A stretch of 64,000 bases of DNA from Hassallia sp050875635 (GTDB lineage Bacteria > Cyanobacteriota > Cyanobacteriia > Cyanobacteriales > Nostocaceae). Positions within the stretch are counted from its first letter, which is position 1; every line of letters starts with the position of its first letter. The notes beneath the pieces are model-generated. The model saw only the letters and a list, made by a program, of their open reading frames with translations, searched no databases and had not been told where the DNA came from. The position numbers were made by a program, and so were the translations under genes. Shown piece after piece: positions 16,041 to 25,693 of the stretch. The DNA lies in assembly GCF_050875635.1 (NCBI RefSeq), contig NZ_JBPAOH010000030.1, positions 1-64,000 on the forward strand, written 5' to 3'.

Positions 16041-17597
16041 ATGACCAATTTTAAAGCCTCTATCCAACCCCTAGATCGTGCGGCGATCGCGCTAATGCTC
16101 CTACTCTGTTTCGTGATAGGAGTAATGATATTGCAAGGAGACGTGGTAACATCTCGTGTGCGAGACTTTACCTGGCAACATCAAGAAACTGAGACAAAAG
16201 ATTTATCTTTAACTAATTCCAATTGGGAGAATCAAAAAATTGGGGCAGAATATAACCGTTTTGCCCTTTCTTTTAGTCGCCCAATGGACACAAAAAGCGT
16301 TGAGCAAAACTTGAAAATTGACCCTCCCCTAGTAGGAGGTAAATTTAGTTGGGCAGGGCGGAAAATGTTTTATACGCTTTTGACACCAGCGCCTTATGGC
16401 ACAACTTATAAAGTGCAGTTACAAGGTGCAAAAGATAAGTTTGCGGAAAAAGAAGGAAAAAAACGGACGAACGCACCTTTTGTAGGTAACTTTCGCACAC
16501 GCGATCGCATTATGCTTTATATAGGAGCAGACAAAGAAGAAAAGGGACGATTAGTTCTTTATAATTTGACTCAAGACCAAAACAAAATACTGACTCCCAA
16601 AGATTTGGTAGTGATGGACTATAAGCCATTTCCAGAAGGAGACAAAATTATATTTTCTGCTCGCACATCATCAAGTCAAGACTTACTTTCGGCGCAGCTA
16701 TATACAGTAACTACAGGCATTTCTTTACAACCGAAAAAACAAGCTGAACCAGCAGGAAAAGTTGACCTAATATTAGATAATAAAGACTTTCAAAACTTAA
16801 AATTTGACATATCTCAGGATGGACAAACAATTGCCATTCAGCGAGGAAATAAAGCTAGTCCTGGTGACTTTGGGCTGTGGTTTATGCCAGCAAACACTAA
16901 ACCAGGAGAAAAACCAAACCTGAAGCGCGTGCAAAGTCCGCCAGGAGGGGATTTTACGATTACCCCAGATAGTCAATCTGTAGCAGTTGCCCAAGGAGAG
17001 GGAACAGCGATTTTACCTTTAAAAACAGATGGTAGTAAACCCCTAGCTTTTTTCCCACAATTTGGCTTGGTGCAAGCTTTTTCTAAAGACGGTTCTCAAG
17101 CGGCAATGGTCAAGTTTAATACAGATTACACGCGAGATTTGTTTTTAGTCACAAATCAAGGTGTCAACAAACTGCTGTTAAAAACTACAGGTTCAATTGT
17201 TCAGTGTCAGTTTGATACTGCCTCACCCACTTTATATTGCTTGGTAACACAGCTATTACAAGGAGGAGAAGTATATCAAGAACAGCCATATTTAGTTGCA
17301 ATTGACCTAAAAACGGCGCAACAGAAACCACTGTTCGTGTTACCCCCCGATCAACGAAATGTCGAAATGAGTTTAGCACCGGATGGTTTAGGATTGTTAT
17401 TTGACCAAGTAGTGCCTGAAGATCCGAACATTCCCCCATCACCGGGAAACACTTTGAGAAGCGATGACGGAGAAGCGATCGCCACTAGTAGTTTATGGTT
17501 AATGCCTCTGTTACCTATCACCGATGCCGGAACAACTGCCGAAATCAAACCAGAACCACTTCCCTTAACCGGATTTCACCCCAGCTGGCTACCCTGA
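16041..17597 (+). CDS. Membrane-anchored Ig-like and beta-propeller protein
   Basis: A 518-aa protein of unknown function. One N-terminal membrane anchor (residues about 14-31) is followed by an Ig-like domain (about 60-155), where FALSFSRPMD..SVEQNLKIDP resembles bacterial Ig-like (Big_5) domains. The rest is made of repeated beta-strand blades resembling TolB/WD40-like propellers (for example FTITPDSQSVAVAQGEG, MSLAPDGLGLLFDQ). The bulk should face the periplasm. The start is taken as the first ATG, which coincides with the edge of a repeat array, so leader control is unclear. Confidence 0.7.
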   Translation: MTNFKASIQPLDRAAIALMLLLCFVIGVMILQGDVVTSRVRDFTWQHQETETKDLSLTNSNWENQKIGAEYNRFALSFSRPMDTKSVEQNLKIDPPLVGGKFSWAGRKMFYTLLTPAPYGTTYKVQLQGAKDKFAEKEGKKRTNAPFVGNFRTRDRIMLYIGADKEEKGRLVLYNLTQDQNKILTPKDLVVMDYKPFPEGDKIIFSARTSSSQDLLSAQLYTVTTGISLQPKKQAEPAGKVDLILDNKDFQNLKFDISQDGQTIAIQRGNKASPGDFGLWFMPANTKPGEKPNLKRVQSPPGGDFTITPDSQSVAVAQGEGTAILPLKTDGSKPLAFFPQFGLVQAFSKDGSQAAMVKFNTDYTRDLFLVTNQGVNKLLLKTTGSIVQCQFDTASPTLYCLVTQLLQGGEVYQEQPYLVAIDLKTAQQKPLFVLPPDQRNVEMSLAPDGLGLLFDQVVPEDPNIPPSPGNTLRSDDGEAIATSSLWLMPLLPITDAGTTAEIKPEPLPLTGFHPSWLP

Positions 17598-17598
17598 C

Positions 17599-17627
17599 GT
17601 AGAGACGTTCCACCGGAACGTCTCTAC
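17599..17627. repeat. GTAGAGACGTTCC..GGAACGTCTCTAC palindrome
   Basis: A perfect 29-base palindrome two bases after a stop codon, same family as 12936 and 59895. A partial third arm (AACGTCTCTAC) follows at about 17642. Confidence 0.85.
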
Positions 17628-17939
17628 AATATGTAACAAAGAACGTCTCTACTTAAATATTCTTAATAATAGGATTTTGTTTAATTGCCGCACTGAACAG
17701 GTATTCTGCCTATCTTCACAAGCTGCAATCATTAATAATTTCCTATCTCTAATTCAAAATGTTATAACGTCATCAGCGCCCTCATACGGGAAAATAAATA
17801 ACATAGATTGATGACAAATGAAGGAGTGTTTGGGAGAGCTGCACTTGTCTTCTAAAGTAAACTTGGATCAGACAGTATACATGAGTAATTATACTGTGTT
17901 AGTGCTGAACAGTTTGAAGCTGCTGGGTGGTGGAGAGTA
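17628..17939. other. Intergenic region, probable promoter of coiled-coil gene
   Basis: A+T-rich sequence with no gene. A GGAGAG lies just before the next ATG and is a good ribosome site. No strong sigma-70 pair was identified by eye. Confidence 0.5.
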
Positions 17940-19448
17940 ATGAATCAAGCGGACAACATAGATAACGGGACTTTTATTGAATCAGAAAATTTGACAAATT
18001 CGCCACAATCAGATCCGGGGAATTGTCCCTTTTATTCAGTTTTGCCCAATAACAACATGGCAATGATGAAATTGCCACTTTTGATGCCAGCAGAAGACAA
18101 GTTACCCGAAGCCCAAGCTAGTAGTGCGTCGGAGTCGAGAATACCCGCTTCCTCGCAAGATTGGGTGGCAGAACCGGACAGCGAAAAACAAGCACTGATT
18201 GATGACGAATTCAAGAAGCTGCTGGAATTGAATGAAGAATTGCGGAGGGCTAACACCAACTTGTATGAACAGGTGGAGGTGTTAAAAGCTGACTTATCTG
18301 AGTCAGAAAAAGCATTGCAGTGGCAAAAAAAGCGCTCAAGCGTTGCCGAATCGATGCTTGGGCAACAAACTCAGGAACTATCCGCAGCAGGCGAGCAAAT
18401 AAAGTCTTTATTCCAACAGTTAGAAACTGCCGTCCAAACTGTTCAACGTCAGGAAAGTTTAATCGAAAATTATAAATCACAGCTAGAAATTAGCCAACAA
18501 CGGCTTGCCCAGTTAGAGCGGGAATGTGCCAAAATTCAAACTAGCTACAACGAACAGTCTCACCAGATATTACAATCAGAAACTACTTGTCGAGAGTTAC
18601 GCAGTCGGTTAATGCGACAACAGCGCCAAACTCTGCAATTTAAAGCAGCTTTGGAAAAGTGTTTGGAAAGTCCTGTCCCCAGCTATGATTCAAATGATGA
18701 TAGCGCCAATAAGTCAGACGACATCAACATTTGCCAACCAAGAAACTCTAAACAGGCTTCGTCTTCATTCTCTAACGCCGAGCCGATTAAACCTTGGTCG
18801 GCACAGATAGATTCTTTGACTAACGAGCTAAATTATCCGTGGGGAGAATCTTTATTATCACGCTCAGACACAAGCGAACGATCTGATTCTACTTCATCTA
18901 CCTGGGAATTCTCAACTTCACAACCAGCAACCATCGACGTAAACACCGAAAAAGAATCGCGCTCAATTGATGATGAACCAATCGCACCCCACACCACACC
19001 TTCATCAAATAATATAGACGAGCAGCTGGATGATGTCATCCAAATGTTTTTCGCGGCAAAACCAGCTGATAAAAAAGATACAGAAAAAACTCAGCCGATT
19101 CCGCCGATATGGGAAGCGATCGCCACACCAATTTCAAACGATGAAAAAACAATAAATCCTCAGAATGCCTTTGTAGAAAGACATTCTCCGCTTCGGGATG
19201 CATCACCAATGTCATCAAGTTTACCCCTTACCGAAACTACGGCTGAAGAACCAGAAGATTACTGGTCAGAAGTGACACCATTTAACCCATTGGAATTACA
19301 GGCAAATAATTTTTCCCAAGAACCATTGACAGATTACACCGCTGATACCAACTCCCCCTCACCGGTGGTTTATCCCCAGCGTCCACCCAAAAAGCGAAAG
19401 TCATTAGCATCTGTTGAACTCCCGAATTTTTATCCCAAGAAAAAATAG
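17940..19448 (+). CDS. Coiled-coil protein of unknown function
   Basis: A 502-aa soluble protein. Residues about 85-255 form a long heptad-repeat coiled coil rich in E, Q, L and R. The remainder is low-complexity, Ser/Thr/Asp/Pro-rich and probably disordered. The C-terminus carries a basic patch (QRPPKKRKS ... PKKK). No enzymatic motif. It resembles hypothetical proteins conserved in filamentous cyanobacteria, possibly scaffold-like, but function is unknown. It precedes the MidA-type gene by 49 bases and may be co-transcribed. Confidence 0.72.
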   Translation: MNQADNIDNGTFIESENLTNSPQSDPGNCPFYSVLPNNNMAMMKLPLLMPAEDKLPEAQASSASESRIPASSQDWVAEPDSEKQALIDDEFKKLLELNEELRRANTNLYEQVEVLKADLSESEKALQWQKKRSSVAESMLGQQTQELSAAGEQIKSLFQQLETAVQTVQRQESLIENYKSQLEISQQRLAQLERECAKIQTSYNEQSHQILQSETTCRELRSRLMRQQRQTLQFKAALEKCLESPVPSYDSNDDSANKSDDINICQPRNSKQASSSFSNAEPIKPWSAQIDSLTNELNYPWGESLLSRSDTSERSDSTSSTWEFSTSQPATIDVNTEKESRSIDDEPIAPHTTPSSNNIDEQLDDVIQMFFAAKPADKKDTEKTQPIPPIWEAIATPISNDEKTINPQNAFVERHSPLRDASPMSSSLPLTETTAEEPEDYWSEVTPFNPLELQANNFSQEPLTDYTADTNSPSPVVYPQRPPKKRKSLASVELPNFYPKKK

Positions 19449-19497
19449 ATACTACGTAGTGAGCGATTCATCGCTCAATTAATCCCCAAACCCCACT

Positions 19498-20931
19498 ATG
19501 GATTCTAATCCAGCGTTGTGTGAAATTATCAGCTCGCGCATTGCCTCAAGTCCCCATCGGCGAATTACTTTTGCCGAATATATGGACATAGCGCTGTATC
19601 ATCCAGAACACGGCTATTATTCCACCAAAGCAGTGAACCTGGGAAAACAAGGTGATTTTTTCACCTCCGTTCACCTTGGTAGTGACTTTGGCGAATTGCT
19701 AGCTGAACAATTTGTTCAGATGTGGGAGATTTTAGGGCGACCAAAACCATTTACTCTAGTAGAAATGGGAGCAGGTCAAGGATTGTTAGCAGCAGATATT
19801 CTTAACTATTTACAACAGCAATACCTTGACCCTTCGGGTCAGCAAGTTTCCCATCTCCTGTCGGAGACGCTACGCGAACGACGCAAAGCGCCAAGACGGG
19901 AACTTGCTGACTTTTTTGCCTCATTAGAGTATGTAATTGTAGAGAAGTCTCTTGCCTTAAGACAAGAACAACAGCAACGCTTGCAAGATTTTCCTTTACG
20001 CTGGTGCAATTTAGAGGATATACCGCCATTATCAATCACTGGCTGCTTTTTTTCTAACGAATTAGTGGATGCCTTGCCAGTGCATCAGTTTACCTTAGAA
20101 GCAGGGCAACTGCGAGAAATTTATGTAACAACGCGGGGATCGGGGGACGACAAGGAGACAAGGGGACAAGGAGACAAGGAGACAAGGGGACAAGGAGGAC
20201 AAGGAGGACAAGGAGGACAAGGTGACAAAGACGCCGGGCGTGGAGGACGACTTGGGGGAATTTCTTTTTCATCTCCCTCATCCCCCTTGTCTCCCTCATC
20301 CCCCTTGTCTCCCTCATCCCCCTCATCCCCCACTTCCCCATTTGTCGAGGTAATTGGCGAAGTTTCATCACCGAAGATAGCTGAATATTTTGATTTATTA
20401 GGAATAGATTTTGCCCAAAGTGCTTATGCAGATGGCTACCGCAGTGAAATTAATTTAGCGGCAGTAGACTGGCTGAGTATAGTGGCAGACCGATTGAAGC
20501 GCGGGTATCTGTTAACAATAGATTATGGCTATCCTGCCAATCGTTACTATAACCCCAGGCGATCGCAAGGAACTTTACAGTGTTACTATCAGCATCGACA
20601 CCATAACAACCCTTATATAAACATTGGACGACAAGACATCACGGCTCATGTTGATTTTACCGCTTTGGAAAAATCGGGCGATCGCTCTGGTTTGCAAAAA
20701 GTCGGTTTTACCCAGCAGGGATTGTTTTTGATGGCTTTGGGGTTAGGTTTACGCATCGCCAACCTCTCTTATCAACAGCAACCAATTTCCCAGATGCTGC
20801 AACGACGGGATGCACTACACCAGCTTTTAGATCCTATGGGATTGGGTGGCTTTGGTGTCTTAGTTCAAAGTAAAGGACTCACACAAGCAGAAATTTCTCA
20901 ACCATTGAAGGGACTGGGGAATGGGGACTAG
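19498..20931 (+). CDS. MidA-family SAM-dependent methyltransferase with in-frame repeats
   Basis: A 477-aa member of the DUF185/MidA family (NDUFAF7 homologues, arginine methyltransferases of respiratory complex I assembly). Motifs: FTSVHLGSDFGELLAEQ, SAM-binding VEMGAGQGLLAADIL, FFSNELVDALPVHQF, then LTIDYGYPANRYY. Two segments do not belong to the family: residues about 115-137, from a dispersed repeat, and about 213-282, from a G-rich then C-rich repeat array reading as Gly/Asp/Lys and Ser/Pro runs. Removing both brings the length near the expected 390. The last residues (GNGD) are also encoded by a downstream array. Function may be kept if the inserts loop out. Confidence 0.82.
   Translation: MDSNPALCEIISSRIASSPHRRITFAEYMDIALYHPEHGYYSTKAVNLGKQGDFFTSVHLGSDFGELLAEQFVQMWEILGRPKPFTLVEMGAGQGLLAADILNYLQQQYLDPSGQQVSHLLSETLRERRKAPRRELADFFASLEYVIVEKSLALRQEQQQRLQDFPLRWCNLEDIPPLSITGCFFSNELVDALPVHQFTLEAGQLREIYVTTRGSGDDKETRGQGDKETRGQGGQGGQGGQGDKDAGRGGRLGGISFSSPSSPLSPSSPLSPSSPSSPTSPFVEVIGEVSSPKIAEYFDLLGIDFAQSAYADGYRSEINLAAVDWLSIVADRLKRGYLLTIDYGYPANRYYNPRRSQGTLQCYYQHRHHNNPYINIGRQDITAHVDFTALEKSGDRSGLQKVGFTQQGLFLMALGLGLRIANLSYQQQPISQMLQRRDALHQLLDPMGLGGFGVLVQSKGLTQAEISQPLKGLGNGD
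19838..19905. repeat. Dispersed repeat inserted in frame (MidA)
   Basis: Includes GTCGGAGACGCTACGCGAAC, a sequence type common between genes of Nostoc relatives, here read as protein. Inverted pieces (TCAGCAAGTTTCCC / GGGAACTTGCTGA) flank it, so the block may fold back on itself. Confidence 0.7.
20138..20340. repeat. G-rich/C-rich array inserted in frame (MidA)
   Basis: GGGGACAAGGAGACA-type units (20138-20230) are followed by the mirrored CTCCCTCATCCCCCTTG units (20268-20340). The two halves could pair into a long hairpin. The total stays in frame because the units lack stop codons in the frames used. Confidence 0.88.
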
Positions 20932-21055
20932 GGACAAGGGAGACAAGGAGACAAGGAGACAAGGAGACAAGGAGACAAGGGAGACAAGGGGGACAATTTT
21001 TTTCTATTACCTATGCCCAATTACCACGTTCCCAATTCCCAATGCCCAATTCCCT
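20914..21055. repeat. Repeat array at the MidA stop codon
   Basis: GGGACAAGGAGACAAGG units start inside the last codons and are followed by CCCAATTCCC/CCAATGCCC units. This is the G-rich then C-rich order seen after many stop codons here. Confidence 0.85.
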
Positions 21056-21159
21056 AATAAATCTAAAAAGTTAAAACTATATTAATACAGCCTTTTGGAT
21101 AGATAGTCTACCATAACAGTGATTGCAGTTAAGACAAAAACATTCAACAAGTAAAAATT

Positions 21160-21255
21160 ATGTCTACTCATGACCTGTTAATGCTAGTGACACTACTTAC
21201 CCCCGGTATTTTACTTTCAGTTTTGATTATGGCTACTTTTGCTGCTGGTGGCTAA
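21160..21255 (+). CDS. 31-aa single-span membrane peptide
   Basis: A short frame, MSTHDLLMLVTL then LTPGILLSVLIMATFAAGG, forming one membrane helix with a Gly-Gly end. Size and composition resemble the tiny subunits of photosynthetic complexes, but I cannot match it to a named one. A strong ribosome site is not obvious (AAGTAAAAATT before the ATG). A terminator-like hairpin follows at 21268. It is separated from both neighbours by over 100 bases, so probably monocistronic. Confidence 0.6.
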   Translation: MSTHDLLMLVTLLTPGILLSVLIMATFAAGG

Positions 21256-21265
21256 TCATCTTAAC

Positions 21266-21293
21266 TGAAGCTTGAGTATCTTCAAGCTTATCG
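21266..21293 (+). terminator. Hairpin after the 31-aa gene
   Basis: GAAGCTTGA and TTCAAGCTT pair around a 4-6 base loop, 11 bases after the stop. No clean T-run follows, so it may be a terminator or an mRNA-stabilising stem. Confidence 0.45.
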
Positions 21294-21372
21294 GGAAATC
21301 AGCTAATAGCTAATAGCTATTAGCTTTCGGTTTTATTGAAAAGCGATCGCGTGTGCGAAAGGAAGAATAATA

Positions 21373-22263
21373 ATGAAGGTGGCATTTCTGGGAACTGGAT
21401 TAATGGGGCTACCTATGGCTCAAAGGTTATTAGCAGCAAATATACAGCTAATCGCCTACAACCGCACCCCAGAAAAATTAGCACCATTACAAGCAGCTGG
21501 CGCTGAAATTGCAGCGCATCCCCGGCACGCAATTCGCGCTGCTGATTGTGTAATTCTCATGCTGACTAACGCCGGAGCAATTTATAGTGTACTGCTTTCG
21601 GATACTTCTTGGCGAACTCTGGCTGGGCGCACCGTCATTCAAATGGGGACAATTACTCCTTCTGAAAGCAAAGAGATTAGAGATTCGGTAGTTAACGCAG
21701 GTGGTGAGTATTTAGAAGCACCAGTTTTAGGTAGCATCCCCGAAGCAACAGATGGCAAACTAATTGTCATGGTAGGCGCTTACCGCGATCAATATCAACG
21801 CTATTTACAGTTATTGCAACATTTTGGTTCAGAACCTATACATGTAGGTTCGGTGGGATGTGCTTCTGCACTCAAATTAGCGCTAAATCAACTAATTGCT
21901 TCTTTAACTACCAGCTTTGCTGTGAGTCTCGGTTTCGTTCAGCGTTACGGTGTCGATGTGGACTTGTTTATGCAAATACTGCGAGACAGTCCTCTATACG
22001 CGCCAACATTTGACGAAAAGCTGCAACGGATGCTAGATGGCAATTATGCCAATCCGAATTTTCCGACAAAGCATCTACTTAAAGACACAGATTTATTTAT
22101 CGATGAAGCAAAATCAGTCGGTTTGAATGTCAGCAGTATCGAAGGTGTGCGGGAAATTTTGCAAATGGCGATGAAAATGTCATTAGCTACTGCTGATTAT
22201 TCATCACTATTTTCTGCTATCAATTCAGATAGTAATGAAGAATGGGAAACTGGTAGTGGGTAA
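21373..22263 (+). CDS. NAD(P)-dependent beta-hydroxyacid dehydrogenase
   Basis: A 296-aa protein of the 3-hydroxyisobutyrate dehydrogenase / glyoxylate reductase family. The N-terminal Rossmann motif GTGLMGLPMA (7-16) is followed by NRTPEKL, suggesting NADPH preference because of the Arg. The substrate loop LEAPVLGSIPEA is present, as is catalytic Lys168 in ALKLALNQL. The C-terminal helical domain ends with a repeat-derived tail (ETGSG). Plausible substrates are glyoxylate or succinic semialdehyde. The array providing the stop codon begins within the last three codons. Confidence 0.85.
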   Translation: MKVAFLGTGLMGLPMAQRLLAANIQLIAYNRTPEKLAPLQAAGAEIAAHPRHAIRAADCVILMLTNAGAIYSVLLSDTSWRTLAGRTVIQMGTITPSESKEIRDSVVNAGGEYLEAPVLGSIPEATDGKLIVMVGAYRDQYQRYLQLLQHFGSEPIHVGSVGCASALKLALNQLIASLTTSFAVSLGFVQRYGVDVDLFMQILRDSPLYAPTFDEKLQRMLDGNYANPNFPTKHLLKDTDLFIDEAKSVGLNVSSIEGVREILQMAMKMSLATADYSSLFSAINSDSNEEWETGSG

Positions 22264-22430
22264 TGGGGAATGGGGCATCGGGCATCGGGCATCGGGCAAG
22301 GAGACAAGGAGACAAGGAGACAAGGAAGAATTTATCCGATTCTCAATGCCCAATGCCCAATGCCCATTGCCCAATGCCCAATGCCCAATGCCCCATGCCC
22401 AATTACCAATTACCAATTTACAACTTTGAT
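22250..22430. repeat. Facing arrays between convergent genes
   Basis: GGGTAATGGGGAATGGGGCATCGGGCA, GGAGACAA units, then CAATGCCC and CCAATTA units. The left G-rich and right C-rich halves are complementary. The array overlaps the stop codons of both flanking convergent genes. Confidence 0.9.
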
Positions 22431-24625
22431 AAAATTTCTGGCAACAACTGACCTGGAACTTTAGATAAGGCAAGATTTTGTCCTTGTATTCCTAATTCAT
22501 TGTGGAATGCACGAACTGTTTTTACCACATAATTGAAGGTTGTTTGATAAGCTTCTGGTTGTTTGCTCAAGCCATTTAAAGCTTGCAAATGATTATCTAA
22601 CGCTGCTTCTAGCTGTTGAGAACGAGTTGCTTTGTCGCAATCAAAATACTGGTCTGTTGCTAGTTGATAATGTGCTAGTCCTAAGTTATTGTGAGCAGCA
22701 AAGATATCAAAACTGAGAGGTACACCATTCAGTGAATGAGCAAGCGCAAGGGCTTCTTCGTATGCAGTGATGCAAAGTTTAAGAAACTTGTGCCGTGCGT
22801 CTCTTGTAGTTTGAGATAAATTTGCCAAATGCCAATAAGCGGTACCAAGATTATTTTGGGTAGCAGCAGCTGCTGTGGGAACGTTAGCGGGTGTACGATA
22901 TTTTAAAGCTTCAGAGTAGGCATCGATCGCCTGTTGCAAATTTTCCGCCGGATTTTCATATTGTGCTAGATTCCAGTTAGCAGTGCCGATGTTATTTTGA
23001 ATCATCCCATATTTAAGCGGTTCGTTGTCGCTGCTGTAAAGAGCTAACGCTTCGTTGTAAGATGCGATCGCCTTCTTCAAATGCAATACTGGTTGATTAT
23101 ATTGCGCCAAATGCCAATAAGCAGTACCTAAATTATTCTGACAAGCAGCATACTTCAACGGCTCCATTTCTGCTGTACGATAGCGCAAAGCCTCGTTGTA
23201 AGCTGAAACCGCTTGCATCCAACTTTCTGAGGGATTAGAAAAACGAGCTAAATCACCATAAGCTGTCCCCAAATTATTTTGCACCCGCGCATAAGTATCC
23301 GGGTGTGTTTGGGGCGCAATCATGTTTAAAGCTAACTGATAAAATTTAATTCCCTGTTCTATATAAGCTTGTCCCTCCTCAGAATTGGGAGGTGTGCGGT
23401 ACAGCATCCAATAAAGTGTACCTAAGTCATTTAATATATCTGGTACTTGGGGTGAAGTTTCGTCATGAGTAATAGCCTCCTGATAAGCAACAATTGCTAC
23501 CATCAAGTTTTCTAACGTTGACTGTCCTTGCTCAATGCGAATCCGATATAAATTTCCTAAGCGATGATAAGCTGCTGCTAGTTCCTCATTCGCTTCTGGT
23601 CGTGAGTGTAATTCCTCAATTTCCAAAAGCATTTGCTGCGGTTGCAAAGTATCATCTTCTTGAGCGATTTCATGATTAATTGTTGCCAGTACTAACTCGC
23701 TTAACTCTTTGCTAACATGAGGCAAACTCGGCGGCAATGAAATATCACTTTGGCTGGATGTAGCTGTCTCTTCCTTGGGGGTCGCAGCAATGAATAATTC
23801 CGATTTTGGTTGAGGAACTTCTGGTGGTTTATGTCCGCGACTAACTGGGGTTTCTGTCTGAAAATCGAAATCTTCCGGGAAATTTAAATTGTTGTCAGCA
23901 GCTTCTGTGATTTCTCTTTGCGTAACTGATTCTTCTACAATCGCATCCTCAAAACTGACTAAATCCAAATTTCTCGAACTCGATAAACGTTCTGGAGAAG
24001 TTTGGTTTTGCGTCGTCGGGGTGGGTTCGCCGGCAAACATAAATACACCAGTACGACAACGCCAAAATTGCGGTGCTGACTGCTGGATAGCGTGTAACCA
24101 AGGACGCGGTACCCACAATAACAAACTCGATTCTAAGAATCGATTCGATTCTTGGAGAGATAAATGCTGCTCGGTTAAGCGCAGATAATGTAAAAATAAA
24201 CGTTGTGTTGCTACTGGTTGCCTGGTTAACTGCTCTACTCCGACAATTTGAAATGCCGGAATTGGCAAAGGTCGTCCCGGTGAGTCTTTTGACGCTCCAA
24301 CAAGTGGCGGTGGATAATTAGTTAACCATTGATTTATTTGCGCGATCAAATTGGGGTCGCTCAAATTCAACCGTAATGTCACTAATCGCGGATAAGCTGG
24401 TGTGCTGCTTTCTTGCCAATCTAATGGCTGATACAGTACTTGTCCAACCGGATAAGCCAAAGTTGAATGCAAACGAGCTGCAACCTGATTTCTCAGGTTT
24501 AAATCATCACATACTGCCAAAAAGATTTGTCGTCGCAAGCGAAGACTAAGGGCAAGTTTCAGACGGTGATATACTTGCCGATTCCAGGCTGAATTATTGG
24601 TGTGTGCAGTATCATTCACGCTCAT
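22418..24625 (-). CDS. Tetratricopeptide-repeat protein
   Basis: A 735-aa soluble protein. The first 190 residues form a conserved-looking alpha/beta domain (RRQIFLAVCDDLNLRN ... FQIVGVEQLTRQPVATQRLFLHYL) that could be a degenerate NTPase-like fold, without a Walker motif. A Pro/Ser-rich linker (about 205-300) follows. The C-terminal half is a run of TPR units with the recurring NNLGTAYWHLAQ and YNEALALY motifs. TPRs mediate protein contacts; partners unknown. Single gene, with its own upstream region. Confidence 0.8.
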   Translation of the reverse strand: MSVNDTAHTNNSAWNRQVYHRLKLALSLRLRRQIFLAVCDDLNLRNQVAARLHSTLAYPVGQVLYQPLDWQESSTPAYPRLVTLRLNLSDPNLIAQINQWLTNYPPPLVGASKDSPGRPLPIPAFQIVGVEQLTRQPVATQRLFLHYLRLTEQHLSLQESNRFLESSLLLWVPRPWLHAIQQSAPQFWRCRTGVFMFAGEPTPTTQNQTSPERLSSSRNLDLVSFEDAIVEESVTQREITEAADNNLNFPEDFDFQTETPVSRGHKPPEVPQPKSELFIAATPKEETATSSQSDISLPPSLPHVSKELSELVLATINHEIAQEDDTLQPQQMLLEIEELHSRPEANEELAAAYHRLGNLYRIRIEQGQSTLENLMVAIVAYQEAITHDETSPQVPDILNDLGTLYWMLYRTPPNSEEGQAYIEQGIKFYQLALNMIAPQTHPDTYARVQNNLGTAYGDLARFSNPSESWMQAVSAYNEALRYRTAEMEPLKYAACQNNLGTAYWHLAQYNQPVLHLKKAIASYNEALALYSSDNEPLKYGMIQNNIGTANWNLAQYENPAENLQQAIDAYSEALKYRTPANVPTAAAATQNNLGTAYWHLANLSQTTRDARHKFLKLCITAYEEALALAHSLNGVPLSFDIFAAHNNLGLAHYQLATDQYFDCDKATRSQQLEAALDNHLQALNGLSKQPEAYQTTFNYVVKTVRAFHNELGIQGQNLALSKVPGQLLPEILSKL

Positions 24626-25567
24626 CGAGGCGTCATAGCCAAAACACAGTTTACATCACAGACAGTTCCTTGCGGCAAAGACCGTTTTTAGCACTGTCCA
24701 CTCCTTACGGGGTGGAGTCTATGCAAGCAGCCTAAAAGTCTAGCTATGACTATGATTTTCAAGCGGTTGTGACTCTGTTCAGGATAAATCGGGAACTAGG
24801 GATTAGGGATTGGGGACTGGGGATTAGGGAATTTGAAGAGGGGAAAAGGGGAGGCAGTGCGTTGCGATCGCCAGCGCTGTGCGGTGAGTCCACGGGCGCG
24901 GTTGCCTGTACCGTCTATTCGTAGTCGCTCTCCCGTTGGGAGGTCACGAACGCCCTCGGCGACTGGCGTGGGGTTCCAAGCGTTGTAGCACCTGCTTATG
25001 ATTGGGAAAGAGGGAAAGAATTATTACCGATGTCTTCTCTCCAATCAAAACTAAAATAAAGTATAAAAATATACTTAGCTAATAGGAAATTTACTCTAAT
25101 TTACGCATTCAATAAATTCTCAGCTATGAATTATAGATAATGTTAGCACTGGTAAGAGGTTAAAGTAGCATCCTCCCGACAACTGAAAAACCCGACGTAT
25201 TGTATTTAGACTTTTGTTAGCAAGTATGTAATTTAACAAATGTAAAGTTAAGAAATTTAAATGTAGTGTAGGGTCCGGCTTGTTGCAGTGTGGATATTCC
25301 TCCTGCAATATTGCCGTTGTGTTATGCCGAACGGAAGATCGCACCTTGAATTCTTGACAGGAAGTTGCGCTCTTGCACAACACACCCTACAAATAATTTA
25401 TATTTCTTCAAGCCAATTGAATTTTTCTTTCCGAGTTACTTAAAAGCTGCGATCGAAGAAGAAAAATATTACCTGCACGATGCTATTCAAAAAGACTTTT
25501 CCTTTGTGCTGCACTTCCCAAGGGTATCGAGTAAATCAAGCAATTGCTGCGACTGCTACAACAACAA
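24626..25567. other. Intergenic region, repeats, no gene
   Basis: Holds a G-rich stretch (24800-24850), a dispersed insert (24851-24995) and A+T-rich sequence. Minus-strand and plus-strand frames of 76-87 codons here show no family resemblance and contain repeat fragments such as 'caacacaccctac'. Confidence 0.6.
24851..24995 (+). repeat. Dispersed insert, long form
   Basis: Begins GAGGCAGTGCGTTGCG and ends GTAGCACCTGC. Interior carries GTTGGGAGGTCACGAACG, also present in shortened form in the copy inside cimA. It is embedded in a G-rich array, like the other copies. Confidence 0.8.
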
Positions 25568-25693
25568 ACTACACTCGAAGCTATTTGTTAGCTGAATTTC
25601 TCAAAGCTTCCGCAAGAAAGTTTATCTTCGCTAATACTTGATTTCGCTGAAGATATTTCCTTACAAGAGCGATCGCTCTTGTTAAATCCATGA
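25568..25693 (+). pseudogene. Decayed antitoxin-like fragment
   Basis: One frame reads TTLEAI, a stop, then LNFSKLPQESLSSLILDFAEDISLQER and a stop. The segment KLPQES..LILDFAE resembles the N-terminal part of DUF2281/Phd-like antitoxins common in cyanobacteria. The internal stop and lack of a start point to a remnant. The match is by memory of the family's look and is weak. Confidence 0.3.

Noticed and set aside
20090..20371. Minus-strand frames over the MidA insertion
   Set aside because: Repeat artefacts opposite a real gene.
22235..22473. Several 60-80 codon frames in the facing arrays
   Set aside because: All consist of repeat units; similar frames appear in every such module.
25120..25595. 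Frames of 87 and 76 codons in the 24.6-25.9 kb gap
   Set aside because: No family pattern or start signal; they overlap repeat fragments. Only the short antitoxin-like piece is kept, as a weak pseudogene.
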